Source: an uncultured Lachnospiraceae bacterium (GTDB taxonomy: Bacteria > Bacillota > Clostridia > Lachnospirales > Lachnospiraceae). Taken from it: a stretch of DNA of 64,000 nucleotides. The notes beneath the pieces were generated by a model. It was not told the DNA's origin and made no database searches. It was given only the letters and a program-made list of their open reading frames with translations. Location: positions 37,351 to 101,350 of the forward strand of contig URMK01000020.1 in NCBI GenBank assembly GCA_900548905.1, in the 5' to 3' direction. Positions 42,412 through 51,394 of this stretch are shown here, in pieces (position 1 is the first letter of the stretch; each line of letters starts with the position of its first letter). Position numbers and translations under genes: made by a program.

Positions 42412-43268
42412 ATGGGCAGAACGGTAGGGATCGGGCTTCAGGATTATGAATCAATCAGAAAATAACGGGTATTTTATGTCGACAAAACGGATTTTATCCG
42501 CGAATGGTGGGAAAGCTAATCCGGGAGGGCAGCCGGGATATCAAAATATCCTTCGAAAGGCTTCTTCAGGGAGAAAGTCTGGTTGCAGAAATTGATGAAC
42601 AAATCGTTTATGACGAGTTGGATATCGATGAACGGGCTATTTGGAGCCTGCTGCTGGCGAGCGGCTATCTAAAGGTAAAGGGCTACAGGGTTGTCACTTC
42701 AAAGTTCGGAGAATGGAGGCCCGAATATGAGCTGTCTCTGACGAACTTTGAGGTACGGATAATGTTCCGCAATATGGTGCACAGCTGGTTCGGACGCAGC
42801 GCATCTGATTATAACGGTTTTATTAAAGCATTGCTCCAGGATGATCTGGAAGCGATGAATGCCTATATGAACAGGATTGCATTGGAAACCTTCAGCTATT
42901 TTGATACGGGAAAAGGTGCGGAAAAACAGGCCAATCCGGAACGGTTTTATCATGGGTTTGTGCTGGGCCTGATGGTGGATCTTACGGACAGGTATATAAT
43001 AACTTCGAACCGGGAAAGCGGTTTCGGCAGATATGATGTAATGTTACGGCCCCGCAGCAAGGAGGATGATGCAGTTATTCTGGAATTTAAAGTTCGCAGC
43101 ACCGGAAAAGAACCCTGTCTTGAAGACACTGCCCAAAGGGCGCTTGACCAGATCGGGGAAAAGGGGTATGCAAAGGGACTGATTGCCGAAGGGGTGCCGG
43201 CAGAGCGCATCCGGAAATATGGTTTTGCTTTTGAAGGAAAGAATGTATTAATTAAAAAAGGACATTGA
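42412..43268 (+). pseudogene. Deleted AAA-ATPase/PD-(D/E)XK nuclease-like gene (DUF1703 type)
   Basis: The start MGRTVGIGLQDYESIRK is followed by an in-frame TAA (42463-42465). The frame then resumes with the typical FYVDKTDFIREWWES and meets a second stop. Relatives continue here with a P-loop ATPase of some hundreds of residues; that part is missing. The sequence jumps directly to the downstream helical region (LIREGSRDIKISFERLLQGE) and the complete C-terminal nuclease domain (GFGRYDVMLRPRSKEDDAVI with LEFKV). A stop plus an internal deletion make it a pseudogene. The 3' part is open from 42504 as a 254-codon frame. Confidence 0.82.
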
Positions 43269-43302
43269 TGTCAGGCGGCAGTACTATCCTCCCGTACTGC
43301 CG

Positions 43303-43542
43303 TTACACCCCAACCATATACTCATGCAGGGCTGTCAGTAGTTTTTTCTCTTCCCCTCTGGGATTTACCAGCTTCAGATCCAGTGCTTTTCCGGTTCCCA
43401 GGGCACAAACTCCCAGAATGGATTTGGCATCTACCGTGTAGCTTCCCGCCGCCAAATCATATTCCCCGTCAAATTTTCTTATGGTATTTACAAACTTCCA
43501 TACTTCATCCGCATTGTCGAAACAGATTTTAACCGATTCCAT
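43303..43542 (-). CDS. HPr-like protein lacking the phosphorylatable histidine, second copy
   Basis: A 79-residue paralogue of the 3633-3863 protein. The region where HPr has His15 reads ADEVWKFVN with no histidine. The serine motif DAKSILGVCALGTGKALDL keeps Ser41, equivalent to HPr Ser46. The start follows GAAAGGATAGAATT. A hairpin GGCAGTAC/GTACTGCC lies just after the stop (about 43275-43299) but without a T-run. Functional inference is as for the first copy. Confidence 0.85.
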   Translation of the reverse strand: MESVKICFDNADEVWKFVNTIRKFDGEYDLAAGSYTVDAKSILGVCALGTGKALDLKLVNPRGEEKKLLTALHEYMVGV

Positions 43543-43731
43543 AATTCTATCCTTTCATTACTCTTATTATATGTAACAGTTCAGACAACAAGGAACCGTT
43601 ACTATTATTTCACCTGATTTTTACTCTGTGGAATATTGTAGCTAAAGTATCTCCGTTTTTTTCTTAAATATACAGTTCGTTGATTAAAATATGGTTAAAA
43701 CATTTTTCCTGTGTCGTAAAATATAAATCAA

Positions 43732-43778
43732 TCGCGATTCAATCGCGATTGATATCGCGATTGAATCGCGATATAATA
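43732..43778 (+). promoter_or_regulatory. Promoter embedded in a four-box ATCGCGAT operator
   Basis: ATCGCGAT occurs at 43732, 43743, 43755 and 43766, spaced 11, 12 and 11 bases. The whole is a perfect 19-bp inverted repeat (43732-43750 and 43755-43773) with a TGAT centre. The promoter TTGATA (43750-43755) and TATAAT (43773-43778), 17 bases apart, lies inside it, so a bound protein would block transcription. The AlbA_2 gene starts 27 bases downstream. Confidence 0.85.
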
Positions 43779-43804
43779 CATTATGACATACTAGGAGGTG
43801 TTAA

Positions 43805-45094
43805 ATGGAATTTATAGAAAGTAGTCAACTGGAGTTAAAAGAAATAATAAATACAGATTTTAAGAAAGAAATTATAGCATTTGCCAATTCCGAAGGTGGT
43901 GAAATCTATGTTGGTGTTTCAAGGGACGGGGAAATCATAGGAATAGAAAATGCCGAAAAGGAAATGGAGCGTATCAGCAATATGATACACGATGGGATTC
44001 ATCCCGATCTAATACCTTTTACTTCAATTGAGATAGTAAATATAAGCGGTAAGAATCTGATTCATTTGCATGTTTCCCGCGGCGGCAGGCCCCCCTATCA
44101 TCTGACAGATAAAGGATTGAAGCCAAGCGGGGTATATGTCCGCCATGGTATCACATCCGTTCCGGCAAGTGAAGAAATGATTCGTGATATGATCCGCCAA
44201 AGCGATGGTGTTACTTACGATAAAGCAAGATCGCTCAATCAGGAATTAACTTTTGAATATGCGGAAGCTTATTTTGTAAACCGCAGTATTCCTTTTCAAA
44301 CGGAAAACAAGCGTACATTGGGACTTATTGATGCGGATGGCTATTATACAAATGCAGCTTTGCTCATATCTGACCAATGTGAACACAGTATCAAATGCGC
44401 AATATTTGACGGTACCGGAAAAAGCCGTTTTAAAACAAGAAAAGAGTTTATAGGATCCATCCTGAAACAATTGGAAGATTCTTATGAATATATTGGATTA
44501 CAAAACAATATACATGCAGATTTTATAGGACTAGAACGTGTGGAAAATCTTGATTATCCCGAATATGCGTTACGTGAAGCATTGTTAAACAGTATAATAC
44601 ATCGGGATTATAATTATTCGGGGAGTACAATAATTAATATATTTTCGGACAGGATGGAATTCGTGTCTATTGGAGGATTAGTAAAAGGGATTACATTACC
44701 GGACATTATGCATGGTATATCACAGTCGAGAAACATGGTTCTCGCAAATGTCTTTTACAGATTGAAGCTGATTGAAAGCTACGGAACCGGTATTTCCAGA
44801 ATTCTGGAAAGTTATTACGACAAAGCACAACCGCTTTTTTTACCGGAAGCATCTTCTTTTTTAACAGTATTGCCGAATCTGCATGCCTCTGAAAAAAGGA
44901 CGGAAACGCTTAGCCCTGAAAGCAGAGTTTTAGATTTATTGGCGGTCAAAAAGGAAATCTCACGTAAGGATGTTGAATTGTTGCTGGGATGTTCCGGTTT
45001 CCCGGCCCGGAAAGTTCTTATGTCTCTGCTGTCTCAAGGAAAGATCCGTGTAACCGGAAAAGCAAAGGCAACAAAATATGTTTTAAATTACTGA
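43805..45094 (+). CDS. AlbA_2 / HATPase_c_4 / winged-helix putative regulator
   Basis: A 429-residue protein. The AlbA_2 (Schlafen-like, AAA_4) domain at about 4-130 contains FKKEIIAFANSEGGEIYVGV and GVYVRHGITSVPASEEMI. The GHKL-type ATPase part at about 245-345 has ALREALLNSIIHRDYNYSG and ESYGTGISRI. The C-terminus (about 374-429) is a winged helix with a DVELLLGCSGFPARKVLMSL helix pair. Such proteins are annotated as putative transcriptional regulators; function is mostly unknown. The four-box operator directly upstream suggests autoregulation. The AT-rich codon use differs from the neighbours, hinting at transfer. Start after AGGAGGTG. Confidence 0.88.
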   Translation: MEFIESSQLELKEIINTDFKKEIIAFANSEGGEIYVGVSRDGEIIGIENAEKEMERISNMIHDGIHPDLIPFTSIEIVNISGKNLIHLHVSRGGRPPYHLTDKGLKPSGVYVRHGITSVPASEEMIRDMIRQSDGVTYDKARSLNQELTFEYAEAYFVNRSIPFQTENKRTLGLIDADGYYTNAALLISDQCEHSIKCAIFDGTGKSRFKTRKEFIGSILKQLEDSYEYIGLQNNIHADFIGLERVENLDYPEYALREALLNSIIHRDYNYSGSTIINIFSDRMEFVSIGGLVKGITLPDIMHGISQSRNMVLANVFYRLKLIESYGTGISRILESYYDKAQPLFLPEASSFLTVLPNLHASEKRTETLSPESRVLDLLAVKKEISRKDVELLLGCSGFPARKVLMSLLSQGKIRVTGKAKATKYVLNY

Positions 45095-45111
45095 CATCAG
45101 CAGGATCCGTT

Positions 45112-45147
45112 CCGGCCGGCTTTCTAAGGAAAGCCGGCCGGTATTTT
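45112..45147 (+). terminator. Terminator of the AlbA_2 gene
   Basis: CCGGCCGGCTTTC (45112-45124), a TAAG loop and GAAAGCCGGCCGG (45129-45141) form a perfect 13-base stem, followed by TATTTT. A second hairpin GCACGGC/GCCGTGC follows at about 45179-45199. Confidence 0.85.
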
Positions 45148-45220
45148 GTGTATCCGGAATATTTTTACTTACAGACTGCACGGCAGGAAAGCAGCCGTGC
45201 TTTGCAATCACTCATGTACC

Positions 45221-45826
45221 TCACATCTGTACGGCTCTTTCTATCAGTTCAACACATCCGTCATACCCAAGAGAAGAGCTGTTCAGGCATAAATCATAAT
45301 TCAGGGGATCTCCCCACTCCTTTTCCGCATACATTTTATAGTATTCTCTTCTCTGTTTATCCTTCATGCGGATATAAGGATCTGCATCGGTCATGGGAAT
45401 ACGATCCGCCTGGCTGGCACGTTCTCTTCTGTCCGCCATGGAGGAGGCGTATATGAATACATTCAGGCTCCTGCGTTTATCCTTAAGCACCTCGCCTGCA
45501 CAGCGGCCGATGAAAATACAGGGGCCTTCCAGGCTCAGGCGGCGGATTGTCTCCGCCTGGGCCTGATAAATACGGTAGGGCAGCATTCCCCGGTCGTTTC
45601 CACGGAAATTTTCCACCGCTGCGGCCACCGAATAAAGAAGGCTTCTGTTGACTTTTTCATCGTTGGCCCGGACTTCTCCCGGGTTAAGGCCGTATTTTTC
45701 CGCAGCCATCATAAGAAGCTGCCCGTCATAATAAGGGATCCCCAGCTTCTTGGACAGCCTTTTCCCGATCTCACGGCCGCCGCTGGCATACTGACGTTCT
45801 ATAGTGATTGTTCTCAGTTTTCCCAT
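45221..45826 (-). CDS. Cytidylate kinase-like family protein
   Basis: A 201-residue P-loop protein of the cytidylate-kinase-like (Cytidylate_kin2) family. The N-terminus TITIERQYASGGREIGKRLS keeps the glycine loop, and CIFIGRCAGEVLKDKRRSLNVFIYA is the family core. Genuine cytidylate kinase is a different, essential enzyme, so the substrate here is uncertain. It starts 18 bases after the ABC exporter operon and may be co-transcribed with it. Confidence 0.87.
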   Translation of the reverse strand: MGKLRTITIERQYASGGREIGKRLSKKLGIPYYDGQLLMMAAEKYGLNPGEVRANDEKVNRSLLYSVAAAVENFRGNDRGMLPYRIYQAQAETIRRLSLEGPCIFIGRCAGEVLKDKRRSLNVFIYASSMADRRERASQADRIPMTDADPYIRMKDKQRREYYKMYAEKEWGDPLNYDLCLNSSSLGYDGCVELIERAVQM

Positions 45827-45843
45827 TTCCTTTTTCTCCTTTT

Positions 45844-47682
45844 CTATGCGGTTGCATCCACGAACTGCGAATTGTAAAGCTCTGCATAGAAGCCGTTCTT
45901 TGCAAGGAGTTCTTCATGGCTGCCCTGTTCAATGATATCGCCGTCCTTCATAACCAGGATCAGGTCTGCATCACGAATGGTGGACAGCCTGTGGGCGATA
46001 ACGAAACTGGTTCTTCCTTCCATCAGCCGGTTCATGGCTTTCTGGATCTGCTGCTCCGTTCTGGTATCTACGGAGCTTGTCGCTTCGTCCAGAATCATTA
46101 TTTTATTATCCGCCAGAATCGCACGGGCAATGGTAAGCAGCTGCTTCTGTCCCTGGGAGACGTTGCTCGCATCCTCATTAAGTTCCATCTGATAGCCTCC
46201 GGGCAGTGTCTGTATGAAGTGGTGGGCATGAGCTGCCTTTGCCGCCTCTATAACCTCTTCATCCGTGGCATCCAGACGGCCGTAACGGATATTTTCCATG
46301 ATGGTGCCTTTAAAGAGCCAGGTGTCCTGGAGCACCATGCCGAATATTTCACGAAGCTCGCTCCGGTTGAATTCCCGCACGTCGGAACCATCCACCAGTA
46401 TCGCGCCGCTGTTCACATCATAAAAACGCATGAGAAGCTTAACCATCGTAGTCTTTCCGGCTCCGGTAGGGCCGACAATAGCCACGGTCTGGCCGGGCTT
46501 TACGGAACAGTTGAAGTTATGGATGATGATTTTATCCGGGTCATAGCCAAAGACCACATTTTGAAAGTCGACCCTTCCCTGAGGGAATTCCAGATGTACG
46601 GGATTCTCCACCATTTGATCTTCTTCCTCTTCCTCCAGGAATTCAAATACCCTCTCTGCGGCTGCCGCAGTGGACTGGAGCATATTGGACACCTGGGCCA
46701 GCTGGGTAATCGGCTGGGTGAAGTTCCTTACGTACTGGATAAATGCCTGGATATCACCGACGGTGATCGTACCCTTCACAGCCAGCATACTTCCCACCAC
46801 GGCTACGGATACATACCCCAGGTTGCCTACAAAGGTCATGATAGGCTGCATCAGGCCTGAAAGGAACTGGGATTTCCATGCGGACTGGTAAAGGATATTG
46901 TTGGTTTCGTGGAAAATCTGTTCCACATCCTCTTCTTTATTATAGGCCTTTACGATATTGTGGCCGCTGTAAACCTCTTCCACCTGCCCGTTGATTTCGC
47001 CCAGATATTTCTGCTGTGCAACGAAAAATTTCTGTGATTTTTTTACCACAAGCCCTATCAGTCCTGCGGATATGGGGAGAATGACGATGGCAATCAGCGT
47101 CATCAGGGGACTGATGCTCAGCATCATGATAAGCACTCCCACCATGGTGGTGAGGGACGTAATCAGCTGGGTTACGCTCTGGTTAAGGCTCTGTCCCAGC
47201 GTATCCACGTCGTTGGTGATACGGGAAAGCACCTCACCTACCGTCCTGCTTTCAAAATATTTCATGGGCATCCGGTTAATCTTAGAACAAATTTCCTCCC
47301 GGAAACGGTAGGCCAGCTTTTGGGATATGCCGGTCATGATCAGCCCCTGCACAAAGGAAAGGACTGCACTCAGCACATACAGGCCCAGGAGGAGCAGCAG
47401 AATCTGGCCGATTTTCTCAAAATTAATGCTTCCGGTTCCGGAAACCTTGGCAACAAGTCCGTTGAACAGCTCTGTTGTGGCCTTTCCGGATATCTTGGGG
47501 CCGATAATACCGAATACGGTACTGCCGATGGCAAAAAACAATACAGCTACAAATGCGGGCCAGTAGCTGCCCATATATTTCACCAGTTTCTTTATGGTGC
47601 CTTTAAAATCTTTGGCCTTTTCACCGCCCATCCGGGCGCCGGGTCCATGCATTCTTACCGGTTTTCTCTGATTTTCACTCAT
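45844..47682 (-). CDS. ABC exporter half-transporter B (canonical Walker B)
   Basis: A 612-residue fused membrane-ATPase protein. Six hydrophobic segments occupy about 35-330. The ATPase has Walker A GPTGAGKTT, a non-standard signature VSQGQKQL, and Walker B with the catalytic Glu in MILDEATSSVDTRTE. It overlaps the first half-transporter gene by ATGA, so the two form a heterodimer of the YheI/YheH or BmrCD type. MarR regulation and family both point to drug or peptide efflux. Confidence 0.93.
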   Translation of the reverse strand: MSENQRKPVRMHGPGARMGGEKAKDFKGTIKKLVKYMGSYWPAFVAVLFFAIGSTVFGIIGPKISGKATTELFNGLVAKVSGTGSINFEKIGQILLLLLGLYVLSAVLSFVQGLIMTGISQKLAYRFREEICSKINRMPMKYFESRTVGEVLSRITNDVDTLGQSLNQSVTQLITSLTTMVGVLIMMLSISPLMTLIAIVILPISAGLIGLVVKKSQKFFVAQQKYLGEINGQVEEVYSGHNIVKAYNKEEDVEQIFHETNNILYQSAWKSQFLSGLMQPIMTFVGNLGYVSVAVVGSMLAVKGTITVGDIQAFIQYVRNFTQPITQLAQVSNMLQSTAAAAERVFEFLEEEEEDQMVENPVHLEFPQGRVDFQNVVFGYDPDKIIIHNFNCSVKPGQTVAIVGPTGAGKTTMVKLLMRFYDVNSGAILVDGSDVREFNRSELREIFGMVLQDTWLFKGTIMENIRYGRLDATDEEVIEAAKAAHAHHFIQTLPGGYQMELNEDASNVSQGQKQLLTIARAILADNKIMILDEATSSVDTRTEQQIQKAMNRLMEGRTSFVIAHRLSTIRDADLILVMKDGDIIEQGSHEELLAKNGFYAELYNSQFVDATA

Positions 47683-49829
47683 GATGCGCTTCCTCCTTTC
47701 AGTTCTGCCTCGGACAGCTGGGAACGGGCAATTTCCTGGTATGCCTCACAGGACGTAAGCAGTTCTTCATGGGTTCCGATTCCGGCTATCCGTCCTTCAT
47801 CCAGTACAATGATCTGGTTGGCATGGAGGATGGTGCTGATACGCTGTGCCACAATAATCACCGTGGCATCTTCTATTTTTTCATGCAGGGCTTTCCGCAG
47901 AACCATATCTGTTTTGTAATCCAACGCGGAAAAGCTGTCGTCAAACAGGAAAATCTTCGGATCTTTTGCAATTGCCCTGGCGATGGAGAGACGCTGTTTC
48001 TGTCCGCCGGACACATTGCTTCCGCCCTGGGCGATAGGGCTTTCATAGCCTTCCGCCTTGCTTTCGATAAATTCCACAGCCTGTGCAATATCGGCCGCCT
48101 GCTCCATCATCTCATCCGTTATATAGGAACCTCCATACTTGATATTCGAAGCGATATCACCGGAGAACAGGTTCGCTTTCTGGGGGACAAAACCCAGGAT
48201 ACTTCTCAGCTTATGCTGGGACATTTCCCGGATATCCACGCCGTCTATGGTAATCTTCCCTTTTGTTACGTCATAAAACCGGGGGATAAGATGGATGAGC
48301 GTGGATTTCCCGCAGCCGGTGCTGCCGATAATCGCTGTGGTTTCGCCCGGCCTTGCCGTAAAGCTGATATTCTCCAGCGCATCCTCCTTCGCTCCGTCAT
48401 ACCGGAAGGAAACATCTTCAAAGGAAAGCTCTCCTTTTACCGCGGACAGCCGGTCATCTTTCACGGAAGGCGCGTCATGTATGGTGGGATCCGTATCCAG
48501 AACCTCCTGGATTCTTTCCGCAGCCACTCCGGCACGGGGAAGCATAACGGAAATCATGGTGATCATCAGGAAGGCCATGACAATCTGCATGGTATAGGTG
48601 ATAAACGCCATCATGTCGCCTACCTGAAGGTTCCCCGCATCGATACCCTTTCCTCCGAACCATATGATCATGACGGTAACACCGTTCATAATCAGCATCA
48701 TCATGGGCATCATAAAGGTCATGACACGGTTGGTGAACAACTGGGTTTTCATCAAATCCTTATTCGCGGTTTCAAAACGGTCTTCCTCGAATTTTTCCCT
48801 GCTGAAAGCACGGATGACGGGGACTCCGGTAAGGATTTCCCTGGACACCAGATTCAGGCGGTCCACCAGGGACTGCATTTTCTTGAATTTGGGCATAGCC
48901 ACCTGCATCAGAACAAGCACCACGACGGAAATAGCCGCTACCGCCACCCCGATAATCCAGCCCAGGCCGGTTTTGGTGCTCATTACCTTGACAATACCGC
49001 CTATCCCGATGATAGGAGCATACAGAACCATACGCAGCAGCATAACCTCCACCATCTGTACCTGCTGGATATCGTTGGTACTTCTCGTGATCAAAGAAGC
49101 AATGGAAAACTTATTCAGCTCATTATTGGAAAAGGACACTACCTTGGTGAAAACCTTTCCTCTTAAATCCATACCGATTCTGGCTGCGGTCTTTGAGGAC
49201 AGAAGGCCGGCCAGAATAGCTGCCGCCATCATCAGCAATGTCAGGCCAAGCATTTTTGCGCCTGTGGAAAGCAGATAATTCATCTGTACCTGCTCCAGAT
49301 CCATTCCCAGGGCTTCGTATTCTCCCTGGATAAAAAGGATGGCTTTCTGGGTGATTACGGAATCACTCATATCCCCCATCTCCTGAACGGCCTCCTCTTT
49401 TATGGCAGTAAGCCTGGAATCGTCGATCCCCTGAGCTTCCATCAGTCCTTTCAGGCCATCCATATCCGTCTGCCCGGATTCCCGGACAGAGCTGAGAATT
49501 ACCATAGGCATTCCAAAATCTTCATTGAGGCGGTTAATTGTCTCCTCATCCGAAGTATTGAGTTCGTATATACCGTCTACCAGATCATAGGCCTGCTGCA
49601 CTTCCTTTTTTTCATCCGCCGTCAGGAACAGGCCCAGGCTGTCAAAGGTTTCCTCCCTCATTTTCACAGGCACCGCGTTTTCTATGCCTCCCTGCTGAAT
49701 CCCCACATCCACGATATCGGAAGTATAGGAAGGCAGCGCCAGATCACAGTACGCCTGGCCAATCAGAAGCAGAACGATGAGCAGGACGGTGACCTTGTGC
49801 TCACCCAGGTGTTTAAACAATTTCCACAT
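47679..49829 (-). CDS. ABC exporter half-transporter A (degenerate catalytic site)
   Basis: A 716-residue fused membrane-ATPase protein from the ATG at 49829, which has GGAGAG upstream; the frame is open to 49964. A loop of about 125 residues between TM1 and TM2 (about 45-175) lies outside the cell and accounts for the extra length. Walker A is GSTGCGKST and the signature is the standard VSGGQKQR. Walker B reads FLFDDSFSALD, with Asp instead of the catalytic Glu. This complements the odd signature in its partner and gives one degenerate and one active ATP site. Confidence 0.93.
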   Translation of the reverse strand: MWKLFKHLGEHKVTVLLIVLLLIGQAYCDLALPSYTSDIVDVGIQQGGIENAVPVKMREETFDSLGLFLTADEKKEVQQAYDLVDGIYELNTSDEETINRLNEDFGMPMVILSSVRESGQTDMDGLKGLMEAQGIDDSRLTAIKEEAVQEMGDMSDSVITQKAILFIQGEYEALGMDLEQVQMNYLLSTGAKMLGLTLLMMAAAILAGLLSSKTAARIGMDLRGKVFTKVVSFSNNELNKFSIASLITRSTNDIQQVQMVEVMLLRMVLYAPIIGIGGIVKVMSTKTGLGWIIGVAVAAISVVVLVLMQVAMPKFKKMQSLVDRLNLVSREILTGVPVIRAFSREKFEEDRFETANKDLMKTQLFTNRVMTFMMPMMMLIMNGVTVMIIWFGGKGIDAGNLQVGDMMAFITYTMQIVMAFLMITMISVMLPRAGVAAERIQEVLDTDPTIHDAPSVKDDRLSAVKGELSFEDVSFRYDGAKEDALENISFTARPGETTAIIGSTGCGKSTLIHLIPRFYDVTKGKITIDGVDIREMSQHKLRSILGFVPQKANLFSGDIASNIKYGGSYITDEMMEQAADIAQAVEFIESKAEGYESPIAQGGSNVSGGQKQRLSIARAIAKDPKIFLFDDSFSALDYKTDMVLRKALHEKIEDATVIIVAQRISTILHANQIIVLDEGRIAGIGTHEELLTSCEAYQEIARSQLSEAELKGGSAS

Positions 49830-49893
49830 TCTTTCAGTCTCTCCTTTCAGATGCTTAATGGCATTTGCAGCCATCTGTCTTGTGTCACATGAA

Positions 49894-50361
49894 TCAAGAT
49901 GGCTCCTCGTAAAACACGGGTATGTTTTTTTCCATAAGATCCACCATTTCTTCCCACAATGCAAGGAAGGTTTCCATCTTTTCTTCTCCCATCTCTTCTA
50001 TTACCCGATTGATGTAATCCGTACATATCGTCCAGACCCGCTGTCTGGCATTTTCCCCTTCGGGAGTCAGGCGGACATAGGTTTTTCTTCGGTTTTTACT
50101 GTCTACCTTCCGTTCCGCCAGCCCTTTTTCTTCCACAGCCCTCAGCGTCCTGGACATAGCCGGTGGTGACATATAGGAGCATCGCGCCAGCTCGGATACA
50201 CCGATACCGTATTCCCCGGGATGCTTCTTCATATACATATGAACCATTTGCAGTGTTGTGAATTCCCCATGAGTAATATTCCCCAGACGAATTCCCATAT
50301 TCACCTTGCCATATCGAAATGTAGTCCGAAGCAGGGCACTGCGCATTTCATCCGCCGTCAT
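49894..50361 (-). CDS. MarR family transcriptional regulator
   Basis: A 155-residue winged-helix regulator. The recognition part GVSELARCSYMSPPAMSRTL and the wing KVDSKNRRKTYVRLTPEGE are typical. It is the first gene of the operon with the two half-transporters and would repress it until a ligand binds. A matching promoter and dyad lie directly upstream. The ligand is unknown. Start after AAAGGAG. Confidence 0.92.
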   Translation of the reverse strand: MTADEMRSALLRTTFRYGKVNMGIRLGNITHGEFTTLQMVHMYMKKHPGEYGIGVSELARCSYMSPPAMSRTLRAVEEKGLAERKVDSKNRRKTYVRLTPEGENARQRVWTICTDYINRVIEEMGEEKMETFLALWEEMVDLMEKNIPVFYEEPS

Positions 50362-50414
50362 TTTTCCACTCCTTTCGCATACAAAAGCCTTACCTTAATT
50401 TGCAAAAACAATAT

Positions 50415-50474
50415 TTAACAATGTTAACAATTGCTTTAGTTAAAAATTATAGGCCGCAAAGCCCTTAATTACAA
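50415..50474 (-). promoter_or_regulatory. Promoter and candidate MarR operator
   Basis: On the minus strand TTGTAA (50469-50474) and TATAAT (50446-50451) are 17 bases apart. Just downstream lies the dyad TTAAC-AAT-GTTAA (50415-50427), extended by nearby TTGTTA repeats. Binding there would block elongation of the marR-exporter transcript. Confidence 0.6.
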
Positions 50475-50512
50475 TATTATTTTTAGAAAAAAAGTATAAA
50501 AAATATATAAAG

Positions 50513-50547
50513 AAACCGTCAATTCGCATAAAATACGAATTAACGGT
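50513..50547 (-). terminator. Terminator of the CNNM-HAD unit
   Basis: AACCGTCAATTCG and CGAATTAACGGTT form a 13-base stem with one mismatch. On the minus strand TTTCTTTATATATTTTTT follows. It lies 65 bases after the HAD gene. Confidence 0.7.
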
Positions 50548-50611
50548 TCCCATATTTAACCACGGATTTCTATACGGAAGTCAACATTTGCCCGCGGGCA
50601 GCCGTCCTTAG

Positions 50612-51394
50612 CTAAAGAAGCTCCAAATACTCCAATGCATGCTTTAAACCGTCTTCTCCGATATCCGTTGTTACAAAATCCGCCGCTTCCTTCAGCGCCC
50701 GGATCCCATTTCCCATAGCGATCCCCACACCGGCGGCTTTAATCATTTCATAGTCATTCATGCTGTCTCCCACCGCCGCTGTTTCCCGGAAGCCCATCCC
50801 CCAATGCTCCAGCAGAAGGGTGAGGCCGTAGGCCTTGGAAAGAAAGGCCGGGATGACATCCGCCCCGCCTGTGGTATCATTCATAAGCGGCGCGCGCAGT
50901 TTTGGAAAATTATGTTCAAGCAGACGGGCAGCTTCCACGGAATCATCCAGAAACAGGGCATGCATGGGAATCTCATACAGACTTCCGGCATCCAGAAGTT
51001 CCCTTTGGAGCAGCTGCTCTTTCCCCTTCCATCTGGCTATCTGCTTTTCCCGATTTGTGGTATACCATTTTCCTTCATACAGACCGCCCAGGCAGAATTC
51101 ATGGGCATAAGCAAAATCCAGAACCGCCTTCTGAAGCTCCGGCTCCAGAAAGGTTTCCTTTAATACTGTCCCGCCCGCCTCCACCAGGGAGCCATTGGAA
51201 TGGATGATCCCGTCAGGCCTCACCTGTTCCTTGATGGGCGCATTCCAGACATCGTTAAAAAAACGGCCGCTGGCAAGGACAATTTTGCATTTCCCCCGTA
51301 CCGCATCCAGCGCTTTCCGGGCGCTTTCCGGTATTGTCCTGGTATTATGGTCAAAAACCGTGTTATCATAATCCAGACAAAGTACTTTTATCAT
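50612..51394 (-). CDS. HAD family hydrolase (Cof-type)
   Basis: A 260-residue haloacid dehalogenase-fold phosphatase. Motif I is LCLDYDNTVFD, motif II lies in KIVLASGR, and motifs III/IV are in AAVGDSMNDYEMIKAAGVGIAMGNG. The C2 cap and the DSMND pattern place it with Cof/YidA sugar-phosphate or flavin phosphatases. Motif I has Y where DxD is usual (DYDNT still keeps both Asp). It overlaps the CNNM gene by ATGA. Confidence 0.9.
   Translation of the reverse strand: MIKVLCLDYDNTVFDHNTRTIPESARKALDAVRGKCKIVLASGRFFNDVWNAPIKEQVRPDGIIHSNGSLVEAGGTVLKETFLEPELQKAVLDFAYAHEFCLGGLYEGKWYTTNREKQIARWKGKEQLLQRELLDAGSLYEIPMHALFLDDSVEAARLLEHNFPKLRAPLMNDTTGGADVIPAFLSKAYGLTLLLEHWGMGFRETAAVGDSMNDYEMIKAAGVGIAMGNGIRALKEAADFVTTDIGEDGLKHALEYLELL

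Noticed and set aside
43732..43773. CRISPR-like or tandem-repeat array
   Set aside because: The ATCGCGAT boxes are only 11-12 bases apart and form a promoter palindrome; there are no spacers.
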